From assembly GCA_022640795.1 (NCBI GenBank), contig JALCCK010000009.1:1-61989 (forward strand): a stretch of 61,989 bases of DNA, written 5' to 3'. Of the stretch, positions 42,788-50,375 are shown piece by piece. Made by a program: the position numbers and the translations under genes. The stretch comes from Treponema sp. GTDB taxonomy: Bacteria > Spirochaetota > Spirochaetia > Treponematales > Treponemataceae. Position 1 is the stretch's first letter. Each line of letters begins with the position of its first letter. The notes beneath the pieces were generated by a model, which searched no databases, was not told where the DNA came from, and was given only the letters and a program-made list of their open reading frames with translations.

Positions 42788-42790
42788 AAT

Positions 42791-43672
42791 TTACTTCGAT
42801 TGAGCTTTGGCAATAGTCGTTGCCATAAGCTTCAGATTGTTGATGTAATCACCTGAAAGAGGAGCAAGAGCTTCAGTAACACCTCCGATCTCTTCTGCAA
42901 ATGATTTCGACTGACTGCTGTCGATTTCACTTTGATAAAAAATAACTTTAATGTTATTTTCCCTGGCGTAATCAATCATATCCATCATATGCTGCGGGGC
43001 AGCCTCTTTTCCTTCCTCTTCCAGCGCGACCATCTCAAGTCCGAAGTCCTGGGCAAAATAGCCGAACGCCGGATGGTACACGATAAATTTTTTGCTATTC
43101 AGATTTGTCAGCATGCCGGCAATGTCTTTTTCAAGTGCTGCAAGCCGGGCACAGTACTCATCAGCATTTGACGTAAAAGCAGCAGCTGATGCAGGGAGAA
43201 CCTGTCCCATTTCGCTTGCCATCGCCCGGACCATAACTTCGGCACGTTTCGGAGAAAGCCAGATATGCGGGTCCCGTTCACCATCGGCAAACTGCCGTTC
43301 TTCATACGACTCTGCAACAATATCCTCAAGATGCACAATCTTTGTTGATTTTGACGTCTGAGCAAGAATATGTGCCTTTTCAGTCGGAACACCAACGGTA
43401 AAATACAGTACTGCCTCGCTGAACTTCGCAATTTCAGAAGGAGTCGGCTCGTAATTTTCAGGGCTGCTTCCCGGTGGTATCATAGTGATAATATCGAATT
43501 CGTTTCCACCTACCTTTTCTGCAAACGTAGCCTCGGGAACAATTGATACTGCTATGATCGGTTTTTCAGTTGAACGGGAAGTGGAACTATCTTTTTTACC
43601 GCCTGCAAAAACTGCACCAGAAAAACACAGCAGAATGCCGACAAGTATACTCGTTTTATAACCTCGCAACAT
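42791..43672 (-). CDS. znuA: ZnuA/TroA-like metal-binding lipoprotein-like periplasmic protein
   Basis: A 293-residue cluster A-I metal-binding protein. The signal peptide ends AVFAGGKKD without a lipobox Cys. Ligand positions: the first, usually His in PHxYEPTP, reads PENYEPTP (about 74) here; His in DPHIWLSP (about 133) and His in VYHPAFG (about 199) are kept; an acidic ligand is likely in FYQSEIDSS. Glu in the first place occurs in some zinc-binding relatives. No ATPase or permease gene is adjacent, so it works with a transporter encoded elsewhere. It follows the Zur-like gene and has a promoter flanked by two Zur-like boxes. Confidence 0.85.
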   Translation of the reverse strand: MLRGYKTSILVGILLCFSGAVFAGGKKDSSTSRSTEKPIIAVSIVPEATFAEKVGGNEFDIITMIPPGSSPENYEPTPSEIAKFSEAVLYFTVGVPTEKAHILAQTSKSTKIVHLEDIVAESYEERQFADGERDPHIWLSPKRAEVMVRAMASEMGQVLPASAAAFTSNADEYCARLAALEKDIAGMLTNLNSKKFIVYHPAFGYFAQDFGLEMVALEEEGKEAAPQHMMDMIDYARENNIKVIFYQSEIDSSQSKSFAEEIGGVTEALAPLSGDYINNLKLMATTIAKAQSK

Positions 43673-43700
43673 ATGACCTCCTCTAAACAGATAGCTTTAT

Positions 43701-43723
43701 AATATGCAAATTGTTTGCATATT
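43701..43723 (-). promoter_or_regulatory. Zur/Fur-type operator near znuA start
   Basis: AATATGCAAA, three-base centre, TTTGCATATT: a perfect 10-bp inverted repeat at 43701-43723, downstream of the predicted -35 and 28 bases before the znuA ATG. Confidence 0.7.
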
Positions 43724-43732
43724 ATTGTTTTA

Positions 43733-43755
43733 CCTGTTCATCAGTACTTTGTCAA
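43733..43755 (-). promoter_or_regulatory. znuA promoter
   Basis: On the minus strand TTGACA occupies 43755-43750. At 17 bases lies TAAAAC, a weak -10; an alternative is the AT-rich CAATAAT slightly further on. It is bracketed by the two TGCAAA-N3-TTTGCA sites. Confidence 0.5.
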
Positions 43756-43762
43756 GATAAAA

Positions 43763-43777
43763 TGCAAATATTTTGCA
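43763..43777 (-). promoter_or_regulatory. second Zur/Fur-type operator
   Basis: TGCAAA-TAT-TTTGCA at 43763-43777, a perfect repeat with the same half-sites and spacing as the site at 43701-43723. It lies between the end of the regulator gene and the -35 of znuA. Confidence 0.65.
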
Positions 43778-43781
43778 GAAG

Positions 43782-44198
43782 TTACTGCATCTTTTTCCGG
43801 CATTCGTCACAAATTCCATAAAGCAGAGAGCTTGAGCAGTCCAGTGTTATGGCATGCTTGTCACGGAGGTGTTTCTGAAATCCGCTCATCAACTCACAGT
43901 CCAGATGTATTATTTTTCCACAGTGCGTACATTGAATATGAAGATGATTCTCACATTCGCTTTTCTCTCCGATGTAGCGGAAACACGCTTTCTTTGTATT
44001 TTCGCTTGCGTGCTTTACGACGACAGCCTCTTTTTCAAGTTTTTCGAGGTACCGATAGATAGTCGTAATATTCGTCGTCTCTCCATGGGCTCTGAGTGAC
44101 GCATAAATGTCAGAAACGCTTACTGTCCGAAAGCTGTTTGACTTGAGATACTGAAGGATGAGTCGTTTGCTTCTTGTCTGATAACCGTTCTTTTCCAT
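43782..44198 (-). CDS. zur: Fur-family regulator, probably Zur
   Basis: The 138-residue protein has the Fur winged helix (SVSDIYASLRAHGETTNITTIYRYLEKLEKE, here quoted in part: TTNITTIYRYLEKL) and a dimerisation domain with HLHIQCTHCGKIIHLDC (CxxC about 88-91) and a C-terminal CDEC (about 130-133), which together form the structural zinc site. Adjacency to znuA and the TGCAAA-N3-TTTGCA boxes around the znuA promoter argue for a zinc sensor rather than an iron sensor. It lies downstream of the feo terminator and has its own likely promoter with TATACT upstream. Confidence 0.85.
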   Translation of the reverse strand: MEKNGYQTRSKRLILQYLKSNSFRTVSVSDIYASLRAHGETTNITTIYRYLEKLEKEAVVVKHASENTKKACFRYIGEKSECENHLHIQCTHCGKIIHLDCELMSGFQKHLRDKHAITLDCSSSLLYGICDECRKKMQ

Positions 44199-44226
44199 AA
44201 TATACGTTTAGTATAACGGTTACAGT

Positions 44227-44268
44227 AAAAAAAAAACAGAGTACTTCCGTTTTTGCAGAAATACTCTG
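44227..44268 (-). terminator. terminator of the feo operon
   Basis: CAGAGTA (44237-44243) and TACTCTG (44262-44268), with further internal pairing. On the minus strand the stem is followed by ten T. It ends the feoA-feoA-feoB-small protein operon before the Zur-like gene. Confidence 0.85.
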
Positions 44269-44291
44269 AAAAAAAACAGTGCAATAAAAAA

Positions 44292-44462
44292 CTAGTCGTG
44301 ATTCATATGGCATGAGCTGCAGCAGCCCATGCTGCAGCCACTGCAGGACGAATGTCCTGATTTTCGCAGTTTTGCTATCCGCCGATGATCTTTGATGTTC
44401 TTTTTAATAGAAAGAACTATCAAAAAGACTACAATACCTAAAACAATACCCGTTTTTATCAT
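44292..44462 (-). CDS. FeoB-associated Cys-rich membrane protein
   Basis: A 56-residue protein: one membrane segment (about 4-22, TGIVLGIVVFLIVLSIKK), a basic stretch, and a Cys-rich tail (HSSCSGCSMGCCSSCHMNHD) with six cysteines and two terminal His. This is the layout of the small protein often found after feoB. It is too short to be an enzyme; it may form part of the Feo complex or handle Fe(II) at the membrane. ATG at 44462 follows GGGAGG, and it starts 13 bases after the feoB stop. Confidence 0.85.
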   Translation of the reverse strand: MIKTGIVLGIVVFLIVLSIKKNIKDHRRIAKLRKSGHSSCSGCSMGCCSSCHMNHD

Positions 44463-44475
44463 AAAACCTCCCTGG

Positions 44476-46476
44476 TTATACATAGAAAAGACTGCCAACG
44501 AGAAATACTACCAGCCCGACTATGTATCCGGTAAGCATCTGTATGCTGATGGCCTTAAGTGTTTCTTTCCCTGACCCAAGTTCCTGCCGGGTTGCGCCGA
44601 CAGCGGCAAAACACGGCATACAGAACATATTAAACAACATATACGCCCAGACTGCAGCAGGATTTACAAAATCTTTTGCAATTACCTCGTGAGCAGTCAA
44701 AACAGCACTTCCTTTTCCGACATAGTCCGTATCATCGACATCCTGTGAAATTTCGGGATACAATTCAGAGAAAGTAACGACAACCATCTCTTTTGCTATC
44801 CAGCCGGTAATAACACCTACTGTCGGTTTCCATGAATCGTGGCCATGAATTGTTCCCCCGAATCCTAACGGCCGGAATACATAACTGATCGGGTGGGCAA
44901 TGCCTGCAAGAAAACTCGCGTCAGCCTCACACATATTCGAAGGTTCCCTGTCGGAGGCATCTTCACCGGCTGCCTGCGCCTCAGCAATAGCTTTTTTACT
45001 TGCCTCGTAATTTTTACCGTTAAAAGAATCAAAATTAAAGCTCTGCAGCGCCCAGATAAGGATTCCGGCCAGTATGATTATTTTTCCGGCCTTGACTGCA
45101 AAACCCCTGATTTTTTCCCATGCATGGATCAGTACGGATTTTAACGTCGGCCAGCGGTACTGCGGCAGTTCCATAATAAAAGCAGATGTCTCGGCTTTAT
45201 TAATTTTGTTCAAAACAAGCGAAACTATAATAGATACGACAAGAGAGGCCATATAGATGGCAAACATGGCAAGCGGAGCATACTTGTTGAAAAATATCGA
45301 AATAAACATAGCAAAAATCGGAAGTTTCGCTCCGCACGGCATAAAACCGCAGAGAATTGTTGTTATTTTACGATCTTTTTCACTCGGAAGCGTACGAGTC
45401 GCAGCAATACCCGGAACAGAGCAGCCGCCCCACCCCATGAGCAGCGGAATGAACGAACGTCCCGAAAGTCCGAATTTCCGGAAGACACGGTCAAGAACAA
45501 ACGCTACCCGCGCAATATACCCGGCATCTTCAAGAAATGAAAGAAGTATATACAAGACGAGTACCAGAGGCAGAAAACTGAGGACACCATCGATTCCCCC
45601 CATAATTCCATCGTTAACCAGTCCCTGCAGCCAGACCGGGGTTCCGCGGATCAGATACGCAACCCCATCAGACGCGAATCCCCACAACCATGCAACGAAT
45701 TCTACAAGATAATTGGCTGGCGACAGTACTCCTTCAAACCCGAATAGATTTTCGCTGAAAACAAGAGCGAACATAACATACATGACGGCAGCAAAAATCG
45801 GCAGCGCCAGCCACTTATTGGTAAGGATTTTGTCCAGTTTATCGCTTTTTGTTTCAAATGCAGCTTCTGCAGTCTGCCCTTTCCGGACAGTTTCCCGGCA
45901 TATTCCGCTGATAAATTTATATCGTTTATCGGCAATGCGCTCTTCGGTATCGCCGTCGGTCCAGCATTTCTGATATCCGGTATGCCGGTTCCCGGCAATT
46001 TTTTGAACTGCTGTCATCAGTTCAGCAAAATCCTTGTCTTTCCGGGCAGAAATCGACACCACGGGACACCCGAGTTTACTACCAAGTAACTCATAGTCAA
46101 TTTTATCACCACGAAGTGCTAGTTCATCTTTCATATTGACTGCAAGAACAGTCGGGATGCCTGTTTCAAGTATCTGCAGTGCAAGATATAAATTCCGTTC
46201 GATATTCGTACCGTCGATAATATCTATTACTGCATCCGGTTTTTCTTCAACAATATACCTGCGGGCTATTTTTTCTTCGGCAGAATAGGGAGAAAGAGAA
46301 TAGGTACCGGGGAGATCTATTATTGCAATATTCCGATCCTTCCGGTAATATCCGTCTTTCTTTTCTACCGTAACACCGGGCCAGTTACCGACATGCTGGT
46401 GGGAGCCGGTAAGCTCATTAAAAAGGGTTGTTTTGCCGCTGTTGGGGTTTCCTGCCAGGGCTATCGTATAACGCAT
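44476..46476 (-). CDS. feoB: ferrous iron transporter FeoB
   Basis: The 666-residue protein has an N-terminal G domain (GNPNSGKTTLFN near 8-19, VGNWPGVTVEKK switch, DLPGTYSL, NMKDE, SARKDKD) and a C-terminal membrane domain with eight or so segments and two Gate motifs (GRSFIPLLMGWGGCSVPGI; FMPCGAKLPIF). It imports Fe(II) across the inner membrane. AGGAG lies eight bases before the ATG, right after a DtxR-box-like sequence at 46491-46509. It is cotranscribed with two feoA genes upstream and a small Cys-rich protein downstream. Confidence 0.97.
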   Translation of the reverse strand: MRYTIALAGNPNSGKTTLFNELTGSHQHVGNWPGVTVEKKDGYYRKDRNIAIIDLPGTYSLSPYSAEEKIARRYIVEEKPDAVIDIIDGTNIERNLYLALQILETGIPTVLAVNMKDELALRGDKIDYELLGSKLGCPVVSISARKDKDFAELMTAVQKIAGNRHTGYQKCWTDGDTEERIADKRYKFISGICRETVRKGQTAEAAFETKSDKLDKILTNKWLALPIFAAVMYVMFALVFSENLFGFEGVLSPANYLVEFVAWLWGFASDGVAYLIRGTPVWLQGLVNDGIMGGIDGVLSFLPLVLVLYILLSFLEDAGYIARVAFVLDRVFRKFGLSGRSFIPLLMGWGGCSVPGIAATRTLPSEKDRKITTILCGFMPCGAKLPIFAMFISIFFNKYAPLAMFAIYMASLVVSIIVSLVLNKINKAETSAFIMELPQYRWPTLKSVLIHAWEKIRGFAVKAGKIIILAGILIWALQSFNFDSFNGKNYEASKKAIAEAQAAGEDASDREPSNMCEADASFLAGIAHPISYVFRPLGFGGTIHGHDSWKPTVGVITGWIAKEMVVVTFSELYPEISQDVDDTDYVGKGSAVLTAHEVIAKDFVNPAAVWAYMLFNMFCMPCFAAVGATRQELGSGKETLKAISIQMLTGYIVGLVVFLVGSLFYV

Positions 46477-46490
46477 CTATATACTCCTAA

Positions 46491-46509
46491 TTAGTTTTAG
46501 CTAACTTTT
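46491..46509 (-). promoter_or_regulatory. DtxR-box-like site upstream of feoB
   Basis: TTAGTTTTAGCTAACTTTT (plus strand) agrees with the DtxR/IdeR consensus TTAGGTTAGGCTAACCTAA at about 12 of 19 positions, including TTAG and GCTAAC. It is 15 bases upstream of the feoB start. No DtxR-type gene is in the window. Confidence 0.4.
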
Positions 46510-46545
46510 TGATTCAAAAGAAAAGCGCCCTCTGCGCTGAAAAAA

Positions 46546-46773
46546 CTATTCTTTTGTTACGTTGATTATTTCTGCCTCTTTTTTTCGCAAACTGAGATTA
46601 TATCCCCGTATAACGATTTCAACCGGATCTCCCAAAGGGGCCGTTTTAATCATTTTAAGTTTTACACCGGGGGTAACGCCCATATCAAATATTCTGCTTC
46701 TAAGAGCAGAATCACCCTCTGCAATAGCAGAAACCGTACAAACTTCTCCCGGTTTCATTTCACGTAATGTCAT
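46546..46773 (-). CDS. feoA: FeoA domain protein
   Basis: A 75-residue SH3-like FeoA protein (MTLREMKPGEVCTVSAIAEG, RIFDMGVTPGVKLKMI, VEIVIRGYNLSLRKKEAEII). FeoA is a small cytoplasmic partner needed for FeoB activity. The ATG directly follows the TGA of the other feoA gene, whose last codons supply AGGAGG. A 69-base gap with a DtxR-like box separates it from feoB. Confidence 0.93.
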   Translation of the reverse strand: MTLREMKPGEVCTVSAIAEGDSALRSRIFDMGVTPGVKLKMIKTAPLGDPVEIVIRGYNLSLRKKEAEIINVTKE

Positions 46774-47064
46774 TCATTCCTCCTCAATCGTTTCCGTCAT
46801 AATATGCTGTGCCAGTCCGCGGTTCATCGCCAGGCGAACCCCTTTGCAACTCACGATGAGTCCGCCGCCGTTTTCCGCCAGAACGGTTATTTCATCACCG
46901 GAAATAAGACCAAGATCATCGAGATGACGTTTCATACCCGGACCGCCGCAGAATCTTTTTATTCTGCAGATTCTGCCCGGACTCTGAAATGCGAGCGGAA
47001 CCGACTGGCTGCTGCCGGTTTTGCTGCAACCCCATTTCTTCCTTCGTAATCCGTAATCATACAT
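46774..47064 (-). CDS. feoA: FeoA domain protein with N-terminal extension
   Basis: About 96 residues: a basic extension with a Cys (LRRKKWGCSKTGSSQ), then a FeoA domain (GPGMKRHLDDLGLISGDEIT, GLIVSCKGVRLAMNRGLAQ). Tandem feoA genes are common in anaerobes. ATG 47064 is preferred because AGAGG lies six bases upstream; ATG 47070 directly abuts it. It is the first gene of the feo operon. Confidence 0.87.
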   Translation of the reverse strand: MYDYGLRRKKWGCSKTGSSQSVPLAFQSPGRICRIKRFCGGPGMKRHLDDLGLISGDEITVLAENGGGLIVSCKGVRLAMNRGLAQHIMTETIEEE

Positions 47065-47103
47065 ACGCATCCTCTCTGTGACTTTGTTACTATAAGCTAA
47101 CTA

Positions 47104-47136
47104 TTAAGTTATACATAACTAACTCAATTCCGTCAA
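47104..47136 (-). promoter_or_regulatory. feoA promoter with overlapping DtxR-box-like palindrome
   Basis: On the minus strand TTGACG (47136-47131), 17-base spacer, TATAAC (47113-47108). Overlapping the -10 is TTAAGTTATACATAACTAA (47104-47122), which contains the perfect palindrome AGTTATACATAACT (47107-47120) and agrees with the DtxR consensus at about 13 of 19 positions. This is a good arrangement for iron-dependent repression of feo. Confidence 0.65.
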
Positions 47137-47195
47137 GTCTTTTTGGATTATTTTTCTTGTATCTTTCATTTGTTCCTGCTAGTATACATGGCATA

Positions 47196-47825
47196 ATGCT
47201 CAAAAGAATCGCAACAGGTATCTTCTTTCTTTTTATTCCGCTTCTGAATGCTGCTGCCCATCCGCATGTTTTTGTAAAAACCTCCGAAGAATTTGTCTGG
47301 AAGGGAGAAAAACTTTCCGGCGTATGGGAGACCTGGCAGTTTGATCGTTTTTTCAGTTCCGATATAATCAGCTGGCTCGATAAAGACAAAGACGGAGATT
47401 TTAACGAAGTCGAAAGTAAACAGGTACACGACAATGCCTTTATCAATTTAAAAAATTACTATTTTTATACCTTCATCAGACAGGGAACGAAACGAACAAA
47501 CCCGGCCGGTGTTCAGAATTTCCGGGCACACGTACAGGACGGCGTAATGATTTACCGGTTTTTCATTGATCTCTCACACTATACGGGCCATGATCTGTAT
47601 TTTGCTGTTTATGATTATACGTACTACACCGACGTAGAATATCTGGAACCGGTAAAACTTACGTACGACAGCAGTACTGTTCATCCGTCATATTCGATAA
47701 AAGAAAACAAAGAGTATCCTGTCTACTATGATCCATGCGGTCCGGCAACCGATACCTCCGTACATTATAAATGGGCTCCGGGTTTACAGACATATTACCC
47801 GCGCGAAATTCACATAACATGGTAG
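47196..47825 (+). CDS. DUF1007 exported protein, partner of the NicO-type transporter
   Basis: About 209 residues with a signal peptide ending NAAAHPHVF, the classic DUF1007 opening in which the mature protein begins near His-Pro-His. A later EF-hand-like acidic loop reads DKDKDGDFNE. DUF1007 proteins accompany NicO/RcnA-like nickel or cobalt transporters, as here (the transporter starts seven bases after the stop), and are thought to present metal in the periplasm. The start at 47196 gives a clean signal peptide; a TATACA lies shortly before it and there is no ribosome site, so the message may be nearly leaderless. Divergent from feoA. Confidence 0.85.
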   Translation: MLKRIATGIFFLFIPLLNAAAHPHVFVKTSEEFVWKGEKLSGVWETWQFDRFFSSDIISWLDKDKDGDFNEVESKQVHDNAFINLKNYYFYTFIRQGTKRTNPAGVQNFRAHVQDGVMIYRFFIDLSHYTGHDLYFAVYDYTYYTDVEYLEPVKLTYDSSTVHPSYSIKENKEYPVYYDPCGPATDTSVHYKWAPGLQTYYPREIHITW

Positions 47826-47831
47826 AATAGT

Positions 47832-48788
47832 GTGACATACTTTTGTAAAAGAAAAATTTCCTTTTTTTTATGTCTGATCGTAATCCTGACTGCAGGAACA
47901 CTGTGGGCAAATCCGTTCTTTACCCCAAATGGTACGGCATCAGAGAGTACCGCAGAAACACAATGTTCCCCGCCTGCACAAAAGAAAAAAAAACTGAACC
48001 CTGTCAGGGTAGCAGGAGCTTCCCGACAGCTTGTCAAAAAACAGGGATCGCTCAGGGAACAGCTCGCAGGCTTTTTCATACAGCTTAACTCGGATACAAA
48101 CAGAACGTCACGCCTTAAGCTGATTATCATAATTTTTGCAATTTCATTCATATACGGAAGCATCCACGCAGCAGGACCGGGACATCGTAAAACAATTGTT
48201 TTTTCATTGTATTTGACAAGAAACGCACCCTGGTGGGAACCGCTCACGACTGCGCTTATTCTGGCCTTTCTGCATGGAAGCAGCGCAATTGTCATTATGT
48301 ATATCTTTAAGGGGATCGCCGGCTCCATTACCAGAAATACGGATAACCTTGCAGTGCTGATGGAAGGTATTTCCTATCTGATCATCATATCAATAACGGT
48401 CTGGTTGATTATTCAGGAAAGTTTTGAATATTTTCAGCAGAATCAGGAACGCCGCCCGGCAGTATCGGAAAAATTTCACCTGGTTCCATTCCTTATTTCG
48501 GGAATCTACCCCTGTCCGGGAGCAATTCTCGTACTGGTATTCTGCTTTACACAAAACATGCTGAATCTGGGAGCCGCCAGCATACTCTTTATGTCACTCG
48601 GCATGACGGTTCCCATTGCCGCAGCAGGATATCTCGCATGGGCCGGACGGACAGGTCTTTTTCACGCACTGAAAGCACGGGAAAAAACGACCGCGACCAT
48701 CGCATATGCAGTACAAATGGCCGGATTTTCCGTACTGCTCGTATTCTCGTTGTACATCAGCTGGCCGTTTATCATATCCATTTTGTAA
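47832..48788 (+). CDS. NicO/RcnA-family metal transporter
   Basis: A 318-residue protein: N-terminal segment with signal-like hydrophobic stretch, a basic linker, then six to seven membrane segments. IYGSIHAAGPGHRKTIVFS (about 107-125) carries the HxxGPGH metal motif, and AFLHGSSAI a further His. The family moves Ni(II), Co(II) or similar ions. It probably starts with GTG close behind the DUF1007 stop. It ends ten bases from the convergent ROK kinase stop. Location beside feo and zinc genes suggests metal homeostasis; the ion cannot be told from sequence alone. Confidence 0.85.
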   Translation: MTYFCKRKISFFLCLIVILTAGTLWANPFFTPNGTASESTAETQCSPPAQKKKKLNPVRVAGASRQLVKKQGSLREQLAGFFIQLNSDTNRTSRLKLIIIIFAISFIYGSIHAAGPGHRKTIVFSLYLTRNAPWWEPLTTALILAFLHGSSAIVIMYIFKGIAGSITRNTDNLAVLMEGISYLIIISITVWLIIQESFEYFQQNQERRPAVSEKFHLVPFLISGIYPCPGAILVLVFCFTQNMLNLGAASILFMSLGMTVPIAAAGYLAWAGRTGLFHALKAREKTTATIAYAVQMAGFSVLLVFSLYISWPFIISIL

Positions 48789-48797
48789 ATACCAAAA

Positions 48798-49748
48798 TCA
48801 AACCGGCGGGTAATATTTAGAAGCCGCAAGGCCTCCAACGAGAACAGCAGAATCTTTAAATCTGCTCTGCTGTATTTTATATCGTTTTTTGTTGGCGATA
48901 AATGCATAACGTTCGGTAAATTTCCGTATCCGCGAAAAAAGCGGATCGCCGATATTGGCGATTCCACCTCCGATAGCAATCGTATCCACGCTATACAATG
49001 CCAGAAAATTTGCCAGCGCTATAGAAAAAGATTCAGCGATCCGGTCCAGTTCTAAACAGGCAAAAGTATCTTTTTGTTCAACTGCTTTTTGCAGATCGAA
49101 ACTGGTGATCTTGGCAGAAATCGTACTTAAAACAGAAGATGCCGGAACATAATTCTTTCTGTTCAACCGTGCTACAATTGCCGGCCCTGCACAAATATTT
49201 TCAACTTTGGTGACCGCACCGGGATGTTCCGAAGTCCAGTCCGGAATCCACGTATTGCCTAAATAAGCAGCACCGGTTCCCAGACCGTCATAGTACGTGC
49301 GGTTAAGAAACACGCTTCCACCGATGCCGGTACCTATGTTAGTATAAAAAAAATTCGTAGAATCCTGCCCTGCCCCGAATTCCAATTCACCAAATCCTCC
49401 GGCAACCGTATCATTTAAGACAACCGTCGGAAGGGAGAAAGTTCTTTCAAACCAGTCTTTCAGCGGAAAATCATTCCAGCCGGAAACCTGCAGAGAAGAA
49501 AGAACCGTACCGGTAGAAGATTCAAGCGGCCCCCCGAAACCGACAAAGATTTTTTTTACTTCAGCGGTCGCAGTATCCGGTCGGGACAATAACTCGTCTA
49601 TATTAGTTTTCAGCCACGACAAAATATCGGCGGCCCCCTGGGAAAGTGCCGGCTTGCCTGTTATCGTTTTTATCAGTGTACCGTCGGCATGCCCAAGGGC
49701 AACCTGTTGTTTGGTGCCTCCAATCTCGACGCTTAGGTATGTATCCAT
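48798..49748 (-). CDS. ROK-family sugar kinase
   Basis: The 316-residue protein has the ROK phosphate loop (VEIGGTKQQVALG), the catalytic-base region VVLNDTVAGGFGELEFG and a GTGIGGSVFLN adenosine-binding segment. It lacks the CxCGxxGC zinc motif of most ROK kinases, unlike the kinase at 51438-52343. It is the last gene of the allose operon, 70 bases after rpiB. Likely substrates are glucose, fructose or another hexose that feeds the same pathway; not determinable here. Confidence 0.8.
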   Translation of the reverse strand: MDTYLSVEIGGTKQQVALGHADGTLIKTITGKPALSQGAADILSWLKTNIDELLSRPDTATAEVKKIFVGFGGPLESSTGTVLSSLQVSGWNDFPLKDWFERTFSLPTVVLNDTVAGGFGELEFGAGQDSTNFFYTNIGTGIGGSVFLNRTYYDGLGTGAAYLGNTWIPDWTSEHPGAVTKVENICAGPAIVARLNRKNYVPASSVLSTISAKITSFDLQKAVEQKDTFACLELDRIAESFSIALANFLALYSVDTIAIGGGIANIGDPLFSRIRKFTERYAFIANKKRYKIQQSRFKDSAVLVGGLAASKYYPPV

Positions 49749-49818
49749 AAAATAAGTCCGTAAAATATTTTTTATGATTTAAGGCATTTGCAAAAGTCAG
49801 ACGAATTTCGCAAGTGGC

Positions 49819-50271
49819 TCATTTACTATATTTTTTTTCAATCGCTGTAATCATATCGACGCGCATTGCATGCCGGCCGCCTTGAAATTCGGCAGCAAAA
49901 AATTCATCCACGATCATTTTCGCCAGTTCCGGTCCGACAACCCGGGCCCCCATAGCGATTATATTGGCATTATTGTGTTCTACCGTCAATTTTGCGGAAT
50001 AAGGTTCACTGCAGACTGCAGCACGTATACCGGGAACTTTATTGGCAGCAAGCGATATACCGATTCCGGTACCACAAATAAGCACCCCTTTATCAATTTC
50101 CCCTCTTATCAGGGCTTCCGCAACCTGTTGTCCTTTTTCGGGATAATTCACTTTGACAGCAGGATCAAACGCACCGTAATCTATACATTCATATCCCTTA
50201 CTTTTCAAATGCTCTATAAGTGTATTTTTTAATTCGATAGCAACATGGTCACAACCAAAACCGATTTTCAT
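49819..50271 (-). CDS. rpiB: ribose-/allose-6-phosphate isomerase RpiB
   Basis: A 150-residue RpiB/LacAB protein with GFGCDHVAIELK, the catalytic Cys loop GVLICGTGIGISLAANK (about 66-82), HNNANIIAMGAR and the C-terminal GGRHAMRVDMI. RpiB interconverts ribose-5-phosphate and ribulose-5-phosphate and also allose-6-phosphate and allulose-6-phosphate. Between alsB and a kinase, the second reaction fits best: it supplies the substrate of AlsE. Confidence 0.93.
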   Translation of the reverse strand: MKIGFGCDHVAIELKNTLIEHLKSKGYECIDYGAFDPAVKVNYPEKGQQVAEALIRGEIDKGVLICGTGIGISLAANKVPGIRAAVCSEPYSAKLTVEHNNANIIAMGARVVGPELAKMIVDEFFAAEFQGGRHAMRVDMITAIEKKYSK

Positions 50272-50302
50272 ATCAATACCTCTGAATAATTAAAATACCT
50301 GC

Positions 50303-50368
50303 CGGCTGTACAAAAGTTGCACAGCCGCTGCAGATGAACAGCCGCTCATCATATGACAAGCGACTGTT
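50303..50368 (-). promoter_or_regulatory. two stem-loops between alsB and rpiB
   Basis: CGGCTGT (50303-50309) pairs with ACAGCCG (50321-50327); a second imperfect stem uses 50337-50346 and 50359-50368. They follow the alsB stop on the minus strand and probably protect or attenuate the message after the abundant binding protein. Confidence 0.5.
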
Positions 50369-50375
50369 TTTCATA

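Noticed and set aside
47810..48328. Minus-strand open frame of 172 codons
   Set aside because: Antisense to the NicO-type transporter, which has clear family motifs.
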